A stretch of DNA of 64,000 bases from Vallicoccus soli (GCF_003594885.1 NZ_QZEZ01000007.1:124001-188000), one strand, 5' to 3'; numbered from the stretch's first letter, positions 32,481 to 41,609 are shown. The notes: generated by a model not told the origin, from the sequence alone. Numbers and translations are program-made.

Positions 32481-33916
32481 ACGTCGATGCCGGTGAGCAC
32501 GAGGACCCGCTCCTCGGTGAGGTCGAGCATCGCCGCGCGCACGCCCTCGCGGCCGACCCCGGAGTCCTTGACGCCGCCGTAGGGCATCTGGTCCGCGCGG
32601 AAGCTCGGCACGTCCCCCACGACGACGCCGCCCACCTCGAGCACGCGGCCCGCGCGGAAGGCGGTCTGCAGGTCGTGCGTGAAGACGCCGGCCTGCAGGC
32701 CGAAGTCCGAGGCGTTGACCCGGGCGAACGCCTCGTCGACGTCGTCGTACGGCCCCACGACGACGACCGGGCCGAAGACCTCCTCGCAGGCCACCTTCAC
32801 GTCGTCCGGGGCGCCGGTCAGGACGGTCGGCGCGAACGAGGCCCCCTCGCGCGTCCCGCCCGTGACGACCGTGGTCCCACGGGAAACCGCCTCGGCGACC
32901 CACTCCTCGACCCGGCGCGCGGCCCGCTCGTCGACGAGCGGGCCGACGTCGGTCGCCTCGTCGCGCGGGTCCCCGGTGCCGAGGGCCTCGACCTCGGCGA
33001 CGAGCCGCTCCAGGAAGGCGTCGTACGAGGAGCGGTGCACCAGCACGCGCTGCACGGCGATGCACGACTGGCCGGCCTGGTACATCGCGAAGGTGGCCGT
33101 GCGCCGCGCGGCGACGGCGAGGTCCTCCGCGGAGGACCAGTCGGGGGCGACGACCACCGCCGCGTTGCCGCCGAGCTCGAGGGTGACGTGCTTGCGCGGC
33201 GCGGCCTCCTTGATGCCCCACCCGACGGGGACCGAGCCGGTGAAGGAGACGACCGGCAGGCGCGGGTCCTGCACGAGGGCGGCGGCCGCCTCGTTCGGCA
33301 TGGGCAGCACCGACCAGGCGCCCGCGGGCAGGTCGGTCTCGGCGAGCAGCTCGCCGAGCAGCAGCGCCGTGAGGGGCGTCGCGGGGGCGGGCTTGACGAC
33401 GATCGGCGCGCCCGCCGCCAGCGCGGGGGAGACCTTGTGCGCCACGAGGTTGAGCGGGAAGTTGAACGGCGCGATGCCGAGCACCGGCCCGCGGGGCGCG
33501 CGGCGCACCAGCGCCATGCGCCCCGTCGCGGCCGGGTCGGTGTCGAGGCGCTGCAGCTCGCCGGACCAGCGGCGGGCCTCCTCGGCCCCCCAGCGGAACG
33601 TCGACACCGCCCGGGCCACCTCGAGGCGGGCCCACCTCAGGGGCTTGCCGTTCTCGGCGGTGATGAGCGCGGCGACCTCCTCGCGGCGCTCGTGCAGGCG
33701 GCGGGACACGTGGTCGAGGGCGGCGGCGCGCACGTGGGCGGGGGTCGCCGCGAGCTCGTGGCGCACGGCGTGGGCGGCGGCCACCGCCTCCTCCACGTGC
33801 GCCGGGGTCGCGTCCCACGTCGCGCCGGCGAGGCCGTCGTCGTACGGGTGGCGCACCTCGACGACGTCGTCGCCGGTGGCCGTCCGGCCGGCGACCCAGT
33901 ACGGCTGCGGGTTCAT
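32477..33916 (-). CDS. NAD(P)-dependent aldehyde dehydrogenase
   Basis: A 479-residue aldehyde dehydrogenase. Cofactor and catalytic sites: [23 protein letters not shown] with [10 protein letters not shown] (Lys), [11 protein letters not shown], the Glu base in [11 protein letters not shown], and the nucleophile Cys in [27 protein letters not shown] and [16 protein letters not shown] close the domain. The layout fits the succinate-semialdehyde/glyceraldehyde-3-phosphate or betaine aldehyde type. Its ATG (33916) overlaps the stop of the Xre-cupin regulator (ATGA). With the divergent agmatinase, it fits oxidation of an aldehyde from polyamine or GABA breakdown; the exact substrate is inferred. 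Confidence 0.9.
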   Translation of the reverse strand: MNPQPYWVAGRTATGDDVVEVRHPYDDGLAGATWDATPAHVEEAVAAAHAVRHELAATPAHVRAAALDHVSRRLHERREEVAALITAENGKPLRWARLEVARAVSTFRWGAEEARRWSGELQRLDTDPAATGRMALVRRAPRGPVLGIAPFNFPLNLVAHKVSPALAAGAPIVVKPAPATPLTALLLGELLAETDLPAGAWSVLPMPNEAAAALVQDPRLPVVSFTGSVPVGWGIKEAAPRKHVTLELGGNAAVVVAPDWSSAEDLAVAARRTATFAMYQAGQSCIAVQRVLVHRSSYDAFLERLVAEVEALGTGDPRDEATDVGPLVDERAARRVEEWVAEAVSRGTTVVTGGTREGASFAPTVLTGAPDDVKVACEEVFGPVVVVGPYDDVDEAFARVNASDFGLQAGVFTHDLQTAFRAGRVLEVGGVVVGDVPSFRADQMPYGGVKDSGVGREGVRAAMLDLTEERVLVLTGIDV

Positions 33917-34560
33917 GCGGGCTCCTCGGGGTCGTGCGGGGCAGGGGCGGGAGGACCAGGGGTGCGAGCACCAGGGGGCAGGTCCGGGGTCCGGTCGTCC
34001 GGCAGTGCCGGCGCCAGGACCCAGAGGACCCGGGTCGGGCCGTCGGGGCGCAGGGACCGGAAGCTGTGCGGCGCCGCGGGGTCGAAGGTCAGCGCGTCGC
34101 CGGGCCCGAGCGCGGTGGCGCCGTCGTCGAAGCGCACCTCGAGCGCGCCCTCGAGCACGAGGGCCAGCTCGACCTGCGCCGGGAGGGCGTACCGCTCGTC
34201 GCCGCTGCCCCCGCCCGGGGCGACCTCGCCGAGGATGGCCTGCAGCCGCCGCTCGCCGCGCGGGGTGAGGAGGCGCTCGACCATCCCGCTGCCGCCGAAG
34301 GCGATCGCGGGCGCCTCGCCCGCTCGCACCACCTGGCCCGGCGGGGCCTGCTCGAAGAGGCTGCCGACGGCGATCCCGAGCGCGTCGCAGACCCGGACCA
34401 ACGCGGCGACCGACGCCGTGGCCAGGTCGCGCTCGAGGCGCGACAGGAAGCCCTTGGTGAGCCCGCTGGCCGCGGCGAGCTCGGTGAGGGTCATGCGCCG
34501 GGCGAGGCGCACCGCGCGCAGCCGGGCCCCCACCTGGGCGTCCTGCGCGACGTCCGGCAC
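33913..34560 (-). CDS. Xre-family regulator with cupin domain (PuuR-like)
   Basis: A 215-residue regulator. The N-terminal helix-turn-helix is [28 protein letters not shown]. Residues ~100-185 form a cupin, with [24 protein letters not shown] and [21 protein letters not shown] Pro-rich tail follows. Xre-cupin proteins such as PuuR commonly repress polyamine or amino-acid catabolic genes and sense the substrate in the cupin. GTG 34560 has GAGGGGG upstream. It overlaps the aldehyde dehydrogenase gene and diverges from agmatinase, so it probably controls both. A matching double GGAAAC box lies in the intergenic gap. Confidence 0.87.
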   Translation of the reverse strand: MPDVAQDAQVGARLRAVRLARRMTLTELAAASGLTKGFLSRLERDLATASVAALVRVCDALGIAVGSLFEQAPPGQVVRAGEAPAIAFGGSGMVERLLTPRGERRLQAILGEVAPGGGSGDERYALPAQVELALVLEGALEVRFDDGATALGPGDALTFDPAAPHSFRSLRPDGPTRVLWVLAPALPDDRTPDLPPGARTPGPPAPAPHDPEEPA

Positions 34561-34578
34561 GGGACCCCCTCGAGCGGC

Positions 34579-34607
34579 GGGAAACTCCTCGACGCCCCCA
34601 GGAAACC
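34579..34607. promoter_or_regulatory. Candidate operator: two GGAAAC boxes 21 bp apart
   Basis: GGGAAACT at 34579-34586 and GGAAACC at 34601-34607 are direct repeats two helical turns apart in the 87-bp gap between the Xre-cupin regulator and agmatinase. This stretch is locally AT-richer than its surroundings. A -35-like TTGACC (34612-34617) follows on the plus strand. Binding by the adjacent regulator is a prediction. Confidence 0.45.
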
Positions 34608-34647
34608 ACAGTTGACCGACCGCGGGGAGGCGGTGGACCCTGGGCGC

Positions 34648-35625
34648 ATGAGCGAGCTCCCGCCCCTGCCGCGGACCACCACCGCCGCCGGCGTCGTCGG
34701 CCCCGTCGACGCGACGCAGGTCCCGCGCTACGCCGGGCCGGCGACCTTCGCCCGGCTGCCGCGCACCGACGAGGTCTCCCGCGCGGACGTGGCGGTGCTC
34801 GGCGTCCCGTTCGACAGCGGGGTGAGCTACCGCCCGGGCGCCCGGTTCGGCCCCGCGCACGTGCGCGCCGCGTCCAAGCTGCTGCGCCCGTTCAACCCGG
34901 CCAACGGCGCCCACCCGTTCGGGGACCAGCAGGTCGCCGACGCCGGCGACGTCGGCGTCAACCCGTTCGACCTGGGCGAGGCCATCGACGCCGTGGAGCG
35001 CGCCGCCACCGCGGTCCGCGCCGACGGCGCCAGGCTGCTCACCCTCGGCGGCGACCACACCATCGCGCTGCCGCTCCTGCGCTCGCTGGCCAAGGACCAC
35101 GGCCCGGTCGCGGTGCTGCACTTCGACGCGCACCTGGACACGTGGGACACGTACTTCGGGGCGCCGTACACGCACGGCACGCCCTTCCGGCGGGCCGCGG
35201 AGGAGGGCCTCGTCGACCCCGAGCGCTGCCTGCACATGGGCACCCGCGGGCCGCTCTACAGCGCCCAGGACCTCGAGGACGACCGGACGCTGGGCTTCCA
35301 GGTCATCCGCTCGGACGACTACGAGGTCGACGGCGTGGCCTCGCTGGTCGAGCGGATGCGCCGCCGGCTCGGCGACGGCCCGGTCTACGTCTCCGTCGAC
35401 ATCGACGTGCTCGACCCGGCGCACGCCCCGGGCACCGGCACGCCCGAGGCGGGCGGCCTCACGAGCCGCGAGCTGCTGCAGACCCTGCGCGGGCTCGCCG
35501 GGCTGGACGTCGTCGGTGCCGACGTCGTCGAGGTGGCCCCGGCGTACGACCACGCCGAGATCACCGGCATCGCGGCGGCGCACGTCGCGTACGAGCTGCT
35601 CTCGGTCCTCGCCCTGCGCGGGTGA
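34648..35625 (+). CDS. speB: Agmatinase (ureohydrolase family)
   Basis: A 325-residue ureohydrolase, which would split agmatine to putrescine and urea (guanidinobutyrase is the main alternative). Manganese-site motifs are complete: [14 protein letters not shown] (His), [16 protein letters not shown] (three Asp and a His), and [29 protein letters not shown] (two Asp, substrate Glu). [22 protein letters not shown] is the usual N-terminal block. ATG 34648 has GGGGAGG upstream. It diverges from the Xre-cupin regulator, and its TGA overlaps the next gene's GTG (GTGA). Together with the aldehyde dehydrogenase and gabT it supports guanidine-amine catabolism. Confidence 0.9.
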   Translation: MSELPPLPRTTTAAGVVGPVDATQVPRYAGPATFARLPRTDEVSRADVAVLGVPFDSGVSYRPGARFGPAHVRAASKLLRPFNPANGAHPFGDQQVADAGDVGVNPFDLGEAIDAVERAATAVRADGARLLTLGGDHTIALPLLRSLAKDHGPVAVLHFDAHLDTWDTYFGAPYTHGTPFRRAAEEGLVDPERCLHMGTRGPLYSAQDLEDDRTLGFQVIRSDDYEVDGVASLVERMRRRLGDGPVYVSVDIDVLDPAHAPGTGTPEAGGLTSRELLQTLRGLAGLDVVGADVVEVAPAYDHAEITGIAAAHVAYELLSVLALRG

Positions 35626-36311
35626 GCGGGGCGGGGCTCGCCGCGGGGGCGGCGCTGCTCGCCGTCCTCGTCGTCGCGGACCTGCTGCTGAGCCCCGGGT
35701 ACGTCGCCCGGGTGCGCACCGCCGTGGCCGCCGGCGACCCGTTCGCGCGGACGCGGATGTACCGGCTCACGGTGGCCGTGTCGTGGACCGCGGCGCTCGC
35801 CGCGCTGGCCGTCCTCCTCGCCGGCGGGGCGACCTGGGCCGAGGTCGGGTTCGGCGCCCCGCGCGAGGGGTCCCTGCAGCGGTACGCCGGGGTCCTCGTC
35901 GGCCTCGCCGGCGGGCTCGTCGCCGTCCTCGTCGCGGTGCGGTCGGGCCGCGGCGCGCCGCAGCGCACCGTCGGCGACATCGACGTGCTCGTCCCCCGCA
36001 CCCGCCGGGAGCGCCGCTGGTTCGCCGCGGTCGCCGTCACCGCCGGCACCACCGAGGAGGTCGTCTACCGGGCGCTGGCGCTCACCGTGCTCCTCGCGGT
36101 GCTCCCCGGCCGCCTGCTGCCCGTCGTGGTGGGGGCGGCCCTGTTCGGCCTGGCGCACCTCTACCAGGGCCGGGCGGGCGTGCTCGTCACCGCGGTGCTC
36201 GCCCTCGCGCTGGGCTGGCTGTACGTCGACACCGGCTCGCTCTGGCCGGGGATGGTGCTCCACGTGCTCCTCGACCTGCGCGTCCTGCTCCTGCCCCCGC
36301 CCGCCCCGTAG
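35622..36311 (+). CDS. CPBP-family intramembrane metalloprotease (Rce1-like)
   Basis: A 229-residue membrane protein with about six to seven helices. The family motifs are present: [12 protein letters not shown] (E-E-x-x-x-R), [10 protein letters not shown] (F-x-x-x-H) and [12 protein letters not shown] (H-x-x-x-D). Bacterial members cleave prenylated or hydrophobic peptides or protect against bacteriocins. GTG 35622 overlaps the agmatinase stop by four bases, so it is translated with agmatinase although no functional tie is evident. Confidence 0.85.
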   Translation: MSGAGLAAGAALLAVLVVADLLLSPGYVARVRTAVAAGDPFARTRMYRLTVAVSWTAALAALAVLLAGGATWAEVGFGAPREGSLQRYAGVLVGLAGGLVAVLVAVRSGRGAPQRTVGDIDVLVPRTRRERRWFAAVAVTAGTTEEVVYRALALTVLLAVLPGRLLPVVVGAALFGLAHLYQGRAGVLVTAVLALALGWLYVDTGSLWPGMVLHVLLDLRVLLLPPPAP

Positions 36312-36322
36312 GCTGCTGCGCC

Positions 36323-36688
36323 GTGGTGACGGACCGGGACGTGGAGCGGCTCGAGCGGGCGGACCGCGTCGAGCTGGTGGCCCTGCTCGCCCTGCTGGGC
36401 GCGGCGGTGGTGCTCGCCGTGGCGACGCTCGCCGCGGGCGGCGGCTGGGTCGCGGCCGTGCCGGCCGCCCTCGTCCTCTGGCAGCTCGCGCTGCTGCGCC
36501 GACGGCCCACCCGCCGGGCGCGCTCGGCCGCGGCGCTGGCCCGGTGGGACGACGCGCGGGTGCGCGCGACCGTGTGCTCCGGGCAGGACGAGGTCGCCGC
36601 CGTGCGCACCGTGCGCCGGGCCGACCCCGACCTGTCGCTGCAGGACGCCGTGCGGCTCGTCCGGGCGTCGCGCTCCGCTCAGCCCTGA
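36323..36688 (+). CDS. Hypothetical protein with two membrane helices
   Basis: 121 residues, no recognised family. An acidic start ([17 protein letters not shown]) is followed by two hydrophobic stretches ([21 protein letters not shown] and [17 protein letters not shown]), a basic [10 protein letters not shown] stop-transfer, and a soluble tail in which [24 protein letters not shown] looks like a short helix-rich module. The start is GTG 36323 (GTG 36326 also possible). It follows the protease gene by 11 bp, and its end overlaps the convergent aroQ gene by 10 bp. Confidence 0.65.
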   Translation: MVTDRDVERLERADRVELVALLALLGAAVVLAVATLAAGGGWVAAVPAALVLWQLALLRRRPTRRARSAAALARWDDARVRATVCSGQDEVAAVRTVRRADPDLSLQDAVRLVRASRSAQP

Positions 36689-37116
36689 GCGGCCCGCCCG
36701 GCCAGCCAGCGCAGCGCCAGCAGGTAGCCGTCGGTGCCGAGCCCGGCGACGACCCCGGTGGCCACGCCCGAGACGTACGAGTGCGCCCGGAACGGCTCGC
36801 GGGCGTGCACGTTGCTGATGTGCACCTCGACGAGCGGGGCGGTGAGCGCCGCGCAGGCGTCGCGCAGGGCCACGGACGTGTGGGTCCACGCCGCCGGGTT
36901 GAGCACCACCGCCGCGCCGTCGTCGGCGGCCTCGTGCAGCCAGCCGAGCATCTCGTGCTCCGCGTCGGTCTGGCGCACCTCGACGTCGAGCCCCAGCGCG
37001 GCCCCCGTCGCCCGGCACTGCTCGGCGAGCTCGGCGTGGGTCGTGCGGCCGTACACCGCGGGCTCGCGCGTGCCGAGCCGGCCGAGGTTGGGGCCGTTGA
37101 GGACGAGGACCTTCAC
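36679..37116 (-). CDS. aroQ: Type II 3-dehydroquinate dehydratase
   Basis: A 145-residue enzyme of the shikimate pathway (3-dehydroquinate to 3-dehydroshikimate). Key sites: [19 protein letters not shown] (catalytic Arg and Tyr), [17 protein letters not shown] (Asn and His) and [32 protein letters not shown] (His/Arg). The length matches the dodecameric type II family. GTG 37116 is used as the start because homologues begin with [11 protein letters not shown] 37125 is three codons earlier. It is monocistronic, with no other aro gene nearby. Confidence 0.92.
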   Translation of the reverse strand: MKVLVLNGPNLGRLGTREPAVYGRTTHAELAEQCRATGAALGLDVEVRQTDAEHEMLGWLHEAADDGAAVVLNPAAWTHTSVALRDACAALTAPLVEVHISNVHAREPFRAHSYVSGVATGVVAGLGTDGYLLALRWLAGRAAQG

Positions 37117-37144
37117 GCGCGGCACCGTAGCGGCCCCGCCGTGC

Positions 37145-37195
37145 CGCAGAAGGCGCCCTTCTCGCGCTTCTAGCGCGAGAAGGGCGCCTTCTGCG
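37145..37195. repeat. Family C perfect 22-bp hairpin
   Basis: The arms at 37145-37166 and 37174-37195 are exact inverses over 22 bp with the loop CTTCTAG; the core is CAGAAGGCGCCCTTCTCGCG. It lies between the acyl-CoA dehydrogenase stop and the aroQ start, both on the minus strand, where it can end the dehydrogenase transcript. It shares the GCAGAAGGCGCC core with 29702-29756. Confidence 0.8.
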
Positions 37196-37251
37196 CTACC
37201 CGGAGGCGCCGGAGGGGCGCCCCCTGCGCTGACCGCGGGCCCCGCAGCCCG

Positions 37252-39096
37252 TCAGAACGCCGCCTCCGGCAGGTCCATCACCGCGAGGTCCGTGGCCTCG
37301 GCGACGGCCCGCTGGGCGCGCAGCGGCGGCAGCGCCTGGCGGCAGAACCACTGCGCCGCGGCGACCTTGCCCTCGTAGAAGTCCCGGTCCGCCCCGGCGT
37401 CGCCCGCGTCGAGCCGGGCGACCGCGACCTCGGCGCCGCGCAGCAGCAGCCAGGCGACGACCACGTCGCCGACGGCCAGCAGCAGGCGGGTGGTGTTGAG
37501 CCCGACCTCGTACACGCGCCGCGGGTCCTGCCGGGACGCCTGCAGCGAGGCCGCCATGGTCGCGACGATGCCCTGCACGTCCTCGAGCGCCCGCCCGAGC
37601 AGCTCGCGGTCGCGGGCGAGCCGGCCGTTGCCGACGTCGCCCTTCACCGTCTCGGCGACCCGGCCGGCGAGGTCGGCGAGCGCGCGGCCCTCGTCGCGCA
37701 CCACCTTGCGGAAGAACAGGTCCTGGCCCTGGATCGCGGTCGTGCCCTCGTACAGGGTGTCGATCTTGCTGTCGCGGACGTACTGCTCCAGCGGGTGGTC
37801 CTGCAGGTACCCCGACCCGCCGAACGTCTGCAGCGCCTCGGAGCCGAGGAGGGCGTACGAGCGCTCCGAGCCGTAGCCCTTGACCACCGGCAGCAGCAGG
37901 TCGTTGAGCCGCGCCGCGGCGGACGCGTCCGTGCCCTCGGCGCGCGCCAGGGCCACCTCGTCCTGCAGGGACGCGGTGAACAGGACCAGCGCGCGCATCC
38001 CCTCGGCGTGCGCCTTCTGGGTCATGAGGCTGCGGCGCACGTCGGGGTGGTGGGTGATGGTGACGCGCGGCGCGGTGGCGTCGCCGAGGTGCGTCATGTC
38101 CGGGCCCTGCACGCGCTCCTTCGCGTACGCCAGCGCGTTGAGGTAGCCCGTCGACAGCGTCGCGATGGCCTTGGTGCCGACGAGCATCCGCGCCGACTCG
38201 ATGACCCTGAACATCTGCCGGATGCCGTCGTGCACCTCGCCGACCAGCCAGCCCACTGCGGGCTCGCGCTCGCCGAACGCCATCTCGCACGTCGTCGAGA
38301 CCTTCAGGCCCATCTTGTGCTCGACGTGGGTGGCGCGCACGCCGTTGCGCGCACCGAGCTCGCCGGTCTCCCAGTCCACGAGGTGCTTGGGCACGACGAA
38401 GAGCGAGAGGCCCTTGGTGCCCGGGCCGCCCGCCCCGGGGACGCCCTCGGGGCGGGCGAGGACGAGGTGGACGATGTTCTCGGTGAGGTCGTGCTCGCCG
38501 CTGGTGATGAAGCGCTTGGTCCCGACGAGGTGCCAGGAGCCGTCGGGCTGCGGGTGCGCGCGGGTGCGCCCCGCGCCGACGTCGGAGCCGGCCTCCGGCT
38601 CCGTGAGCACCATCGTCGAGGCCCAGCCGCGCTCGGCCCAGGTCCGGGCCCAGCGCCTCTGCTCCGGGGTGCCCAGCTCGTGGAAGACGTTCACCGAGCC
38701 GGCCCCGGACGCGTACATGTGCACGGCGGGGTTCGCCCCGAGGACCATCTCGGCGACCGCCCAGCGCAGCGACGGCGGCACCGCGCCGCCGCCGAGCTCG
38801 GCCGGGAGGTCGAGCTGGGACCAGCCGGAGTCGACGTACGCGCGGTAGGCGCGCTTGAAGGACGCGGGCAGGGTCACGCTCCCGGTCGCCGGGTCGAAGA
38901 CCGGCGGGTGGCGGTCGGCGTCGGCGAACGGCTCGGCGAGCGGGCCCGTCGCGAGCGCCTCGACCTCGGACAGGACGGCCTGCGCGGTGCCCCGGTCGAC
39001 GTCCTCGTACGGTCCGCGCCCCAGCACCTCCCCGCGCCCGAGGACCTCGAAGAGCTGGAACTCGATGTCGCGCAGGTTGCTCCGGTAGTGCCCCAC
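37252..39096 (-). CDS. Acyl-CoA dehydrogenase (FadE5-like, long form)
   Basis: A 614-residue flavin dehydrogenase for the first step of fatty-acid beta-oxidation. The N-terminus [18 protein letters not shown] matches mycobacterial FadE5. [22 protein letters not shown] and [20 protein letters not shown] line the FAD/substrate pocket, and [39 protein letters not shown] contains the catalytic Glu (YEGTT). An extra C-terminal domain of about 150 residues is normal for this long group, which accepts a broad range of chain lengths. GTG 39096 has GAGGAGG six bases upstream. A double-box operator lies just before it. Confidence 0.93.
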   Translation of the reverse strand: MGHYRSNLRDIEFQLFEVLGRGEVLGRGPYEDVDRGTAQAVLSEVEALATGPLAEPFADADRHPPVFDPATGSVTLPASFKRAYRAYVDSGWSQLDLPAELGGGAVPPSLRWAVAEMVLGANPAVHMYASGAGSVNVFHELGTPEQRRWARTWAERGWASTMVLTEPEAGSDVGAGRTRAHPQPDGSWHLVGTKRFITSGEHDLTENIVHLVLARPEGVPGAGGPGTKGLSLFVVPKHLVDWETGELGARNGVRATHVEHKMGLKVSTTCEMAFGEREPAVGWLVGEVHDGIRQMFRVIESARMLVGTKAIATLSTGYLNALAYAKERVQGPDMTHLGDATAPRVTITHHPDVRRSLMTQKAHAEGMRALVLFTASLQDEVALARAEGTDASAAARLNDLLLPVVKGYGSERSYALLGSEALQTFGGSGYLQDHPLEQYVRDSKIDTLYEGTTAIQGQDLFFRKVVRDEGRALADLAGRVAETVKGDVGNGRLARDRELLGRALEDVQGIVATMAASLQASRQDPRRVYEVGLNTTRLLLAVGDVVVAWLLLRGAEVAVARLDAGDAGADRDFYEGKVAAAQWFCRQALPPLRAQRAVAEATDLAVMDLPEAAF

Positions 39097-39136
39097 GTCG
39101 CCCTCCTCGGCGCCCGCGGACCGCACCGTCCGCTGT

Positions 39137-39179
39137 GGTTACCCGTCAGTAGCCCCCATGGTGCTACTCGTGGGTAACC
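39137..39179. promoter_or_regulatory. Double operator upstream of the acyl-CoA dehydrogenase
   Basis: Two 14-bp boxes, TTACCCGTCAGTAG (39139-39152) and CTACTCGTGGGTAA (39164-39177), are near-inverse copies, each itself a loose TTAC...GTAA palindrome, inside outer arms GGTTACCC/GGGTAACC. The form is like TetR-family fatty-acid regulator sites. It sits 41-83 bp before the dehydrogenase start, in the promoter zone. No TetR gene is adjacent, so a regulator elsewhere is expected. Confidence 0.65.
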
Positions 39180-39207
39180 CGGCGCAACCGGTTCGCGGGA
39201 CGGGGGC

Positions 39208-40041
39208 TCAGCCCGCCTCGGTGGCGTCCTCGGGCTGGTCCTTGAGGTACAGGTACCAGTACGTCGTGGCGACGAAGACCACCGCGCCGACGAGGTTGCC
39301 GATCCCGGCCAGGCCCCAGTTGCGCAGCACGTCGCCCCAGCCGAGGTCGGGCACGCCGGCCCAGACCGCCGCCGGCAGGAAGAACATGTTCGCCACGACG
39401 TGGTCGAAGCCCATGGCGACGAACGCCATGACCGGCAGGAACAGGCCGATGACCTTGCTGCCGACCGACTCCGCGCCGAGCGCCACCCAGACGGCCAGGC
39501 ACACGAGCCAGTTCGCCCCGACCGCCCGCAGGAACACCTGGTACGCGGTCTCGTCGAGCGCCTTCGTCTCGGCGATGCCCGCCAGGCGCTCGTACGTCAT
39601 CGCGGCGGACGTCCCGTCGGCGCTGCCCGGCCCGCCGATGACCCCGGTCTCGGTGGCGAGGAAGAACGCGACGAGCAGCGCCCCGGCGACGTTGCCGAGG
39701 AGCACCAGGCCCAGGTTGCGCGCGACGTCGCCCAGCCCGATGCGCCCGGACATGGCGCTCAGCGGCACCAGCAGCATGTTGCCGGTGAGCAGGCTCGACC
39801 CGGCCAGGAGGACGAGCACCAGCCCCAGCGTGAACGCGACGCCCGTGAACAGGGTCGGCAGGGTGCCCCAGACCTCCGGGTCCAGTCCGCTCGACACGAC
39901 GACGGCCACGAGTCCGCCCAAGGCGATGTACGCGCCGGCCAGGAACGACGCGACGAGCGTCTTGTCCCAGGACGTGCGCGCCTTCTGCGCGCCGGTGCGC
40001 ACGGCCGCGCGGGCGATCTCGTCGGGCTGCTTCGCGGACAT
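39208..40041 (-). CDS. Formate/nitrite transporter (FNT family)
   Basis: A 277-residue channel-like carrier with six helices. FNT signatures include ASFLAGAYIALGGLVAVVV, LLAGSSLLTGNMLLVPLS (the omega-loop SLLTGN) and FVAMGFDHVVANMFFLPAAVW, holding the central pore His. ANWLVCLAVW is another family block. It would move formate or nitrite across the membrane. ATG 40041 has GAGGGG upstream. The formate dehydrogenase and antiporter at the left of the window make formate likely, although the genes are 33 kb apart. Confidence 0.9.
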   Translation of the reverse strand: MSAKQPDEIARAAVRTGAQKARTSWDKTLVASFLAGAYIALGGLVAVVVSSGLDPEVWGTLPTLFTGVAFTLGLVLVLLAGSSLLTGNMLLVPLSAMSGRIGLGDVARNLGLVLLGNVAGALLVAFFLATETGVIGGPGSADGTSAAMTYERLAGIAETKALDETAYQVFLRAVGANWLVCLAVWVALGAESVGSKVIGLFLPVMAFVAMGFDHVVANMFFLPAAVWAGVPDLGWGDVLRNWGLAGIGNLVGAVVFVATTYWYLYLKDQPEDATEAG

Positions 40042-40080
40042 GGGCGGGCCCCTCTCGCCGGGTCGGTGCGCGACCCGTAC

Positions 40081-40160
40081 CCGCCGGGGAGGCGCATGAT
40101 CGCCGCCGGGGAGGCGCATGATCGCCGCCGGCGAGGCGCATGATCGCCGCCGGGGAGGGG
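40081..40160. repeat. Family B repeat array (three to four 22-bp units)
   Basis: Direct units CGCCGCCGGGGAGGCGCATGAT stand at 40101-40122 and 40123-40144 (one base changed), with flanking partial units at 40081-40100 and 40145-40160. Each core is GCGCATGATC, the period is exactly 22 bp, the same as at 4463-4507. The array lies upstream of the FNT gene (minus) and directly after the coiled-coil gene stop (minus), so in a tandem gap. Uniform units without unique spacers exclude CRISPR. Confidence 0.8.
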
Positions 40161-41609
40161 TCAGGCGGCCCGGTCCTCGCCGGTGCCGGGCCGGGCGGCG
40201 CCCTCGGGGTCGCCGGCGCCGAGCAGGCGGGGCGCGGTCACGGCCCGGTCGGAGCGGGCCCGGTCCGCGTCGGCCCGGTCGGCGTCGCGGCGCTGCGCGT
40301 CGGCCCGGTCCGCGTCGGCCCGGTCGGCGTCGCGGCGCTGCGCGTCGGCCCGGTCGGCGGTGGCCCGGGCGGCGGCTCGCTCGCCCCGGGCGAGGTCCTC
40401 GGCGCGCAGGCGGTCCGTGCGCTCGGCGCGCTCGCGGTCCTCGGACCGGCTCCGGTCGCCGGCGGCGGCCCGCTCGAGCAGGGCGGCGCGGGCGAGCGCG
40501 TCGGCCCGCTCGGCCCGGGCCGCCTCGTCGGCCCGCGCCTCGCGGCGCGCCCCGGTGCGCGCCTCCTCGGCGCGCGCGGCGTCCTGCGCCGCGCGGTCCT
40601 CGCGCGCCCCGTCCGCTCGCCGGGAGGCTGCGTCCAGGGCCGCGCCCCGGGCCGGGGCCCGGTCGGCCCCGCGCTCGGCCGCCTGCTCGACGGCCCGCTC
40701 GGCCGCCCGCTCGGCGGCCCGTCCCGCACCGGGGGAGCGCTCGAGCCGCTCGGCCTCCTCGAGGCGGCGCACCGACCGCTCGTACGCCTCGCGCGCCACG
40801 GCGACGGCGGGCGCGTCGTCGCCCGTCGCGCGGCCCGGGCCGGCGAGCCCGAGCCTGCCGGCGACGAGCTGCTCGCGCGCGGCGGCTGCGGCGCGCTCGT
40901 CGCGGGCGCCGCGGCCCTGCCCGGCCCCCTCCGCGCCCGGGCCGCCGGCGTCCGCGGCGGGGGAGCGCACCGGTGCGCTCGTGACCCGCTGCTGCGCGTC
41001 CGCGAGGGCGGCGGCCAGCGCCACGCGTCCGGCCTGCACCTGGGCGAGGGCCGCCTCGACCCGGCTCACGGCGTCGCCGTCCTCGGCCCGCCAGTCGAGC
41101 AGCTCGGCCGCCGGCGGCACGCCCGGCACCTCGACGGCCTCGGGGGCCGCCCCCGGCGGGCGGACCACGGCGAAGCCGGGGACGGGGCGCGCCGCGAGGG
41201 CCGCCCCGCCCCCCGGGCGACCGGCGACCGGACCGTCCCCGGCCCCGCCCGGCCCCCCGGCCGCGTCGAGGGCCTCGCTGCGCATCCGGCGCAGCGTCGC
41301 GGTGACGCCGTCCAGGACGCCGAGGGCGGTGGTGACGGCGACGCGCAGGTGGTCGACGGCCCGCGCCGCCTCGAGGGGGCTCGGGCGCGCGGGCCCGGCC
41401 GGCGCGGCGGCGCTCGCCCCGCCCACCGCACCGGCCGGGCCGTCCGTGGCGACGGGCAGGGGGCCCGTCGCGGGGGACGCGGCAGCCCCGGCGGGCGGGG
41501 GCGGCAGCGCCCCGCGCCCGACGGCGTCGTCGACCCGCGGCACGGGAAGGACGCGGTGCGCCCGCAGCGGCACCGCGGCCGGCGCCGGGCCGGCGGCGGC
41601 CGCGCTCAC
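40161..41609 (-). CDS. Ala/Arg/Asp-rich repetitive coiled-coil protein
   Basis: About 482 residues, no recognised family. The first ~100 residues are Pro/Ala/Gly-rich. A helical part (ARAVDHLRVAVTTALGVLDGVTATLRRMR) follows, then a second (DGDAVSRVEAALAQVQAGRVALAAALADAQQRV). The last 250 residues are charged Ala/Arg/Asp/Glu repeats, including several AERAAERAVEQAAERG-like and DADRADAQRRDADRAD units, suggesting a long helix. The start is uncertain: GTG 41609 is the best guess. Frequent in-frame absence of stops in this GC-rich code makes a false frame possible, but the amphipathic helical pattern and the codon use argue for a real protein. Confidence 0.5.
   Translation of the reverse strand: MSAAAAGPAPAAVPLRAHRVLPVPRVDDAVGRGALPPPPAGAAASPATGPLPVATDGPAGAVGGASAAAPAGPARPSPLEAARAVDHLRVAVTTALGVLDGVTATLRRMRSEALDAAGGPGGAGDGPVAGRPGGGAALAARPVPGFAVVRPPGAAPEAVEVPGVPPAAELLDWRAEDGDAVSRVEAALAQVQAGRVALAAALADAQQRVTSAPVRSPAADAGGPGAEGAGQGRGARDERAAAAAREQLVAGRLGLAGPGRATGDDAPAVAVAREAYERSVRRLEEAERLERSPGAGRAAERAAERAVEQAAERGADRAPARGAALDAASRRADGAREDRAAQDAARAEEARTGARREARADEAARAERADALARAALLERAAAGDRSRSEDRERAERTDRLRAEDLARGERAAARATADRADAQRRDADRADADRADAQRRDADRADADRARSDRAVTAPRLLGAGDPEGAARPGTGEDRAA

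Noticed and set aside
32878-32890. GGGAAACC inside the aldehyde dehydrogenase gene as a third regulator box
   Set aside because: A single match within coding sequence; no pairing or spacing like the intergenic boxes.
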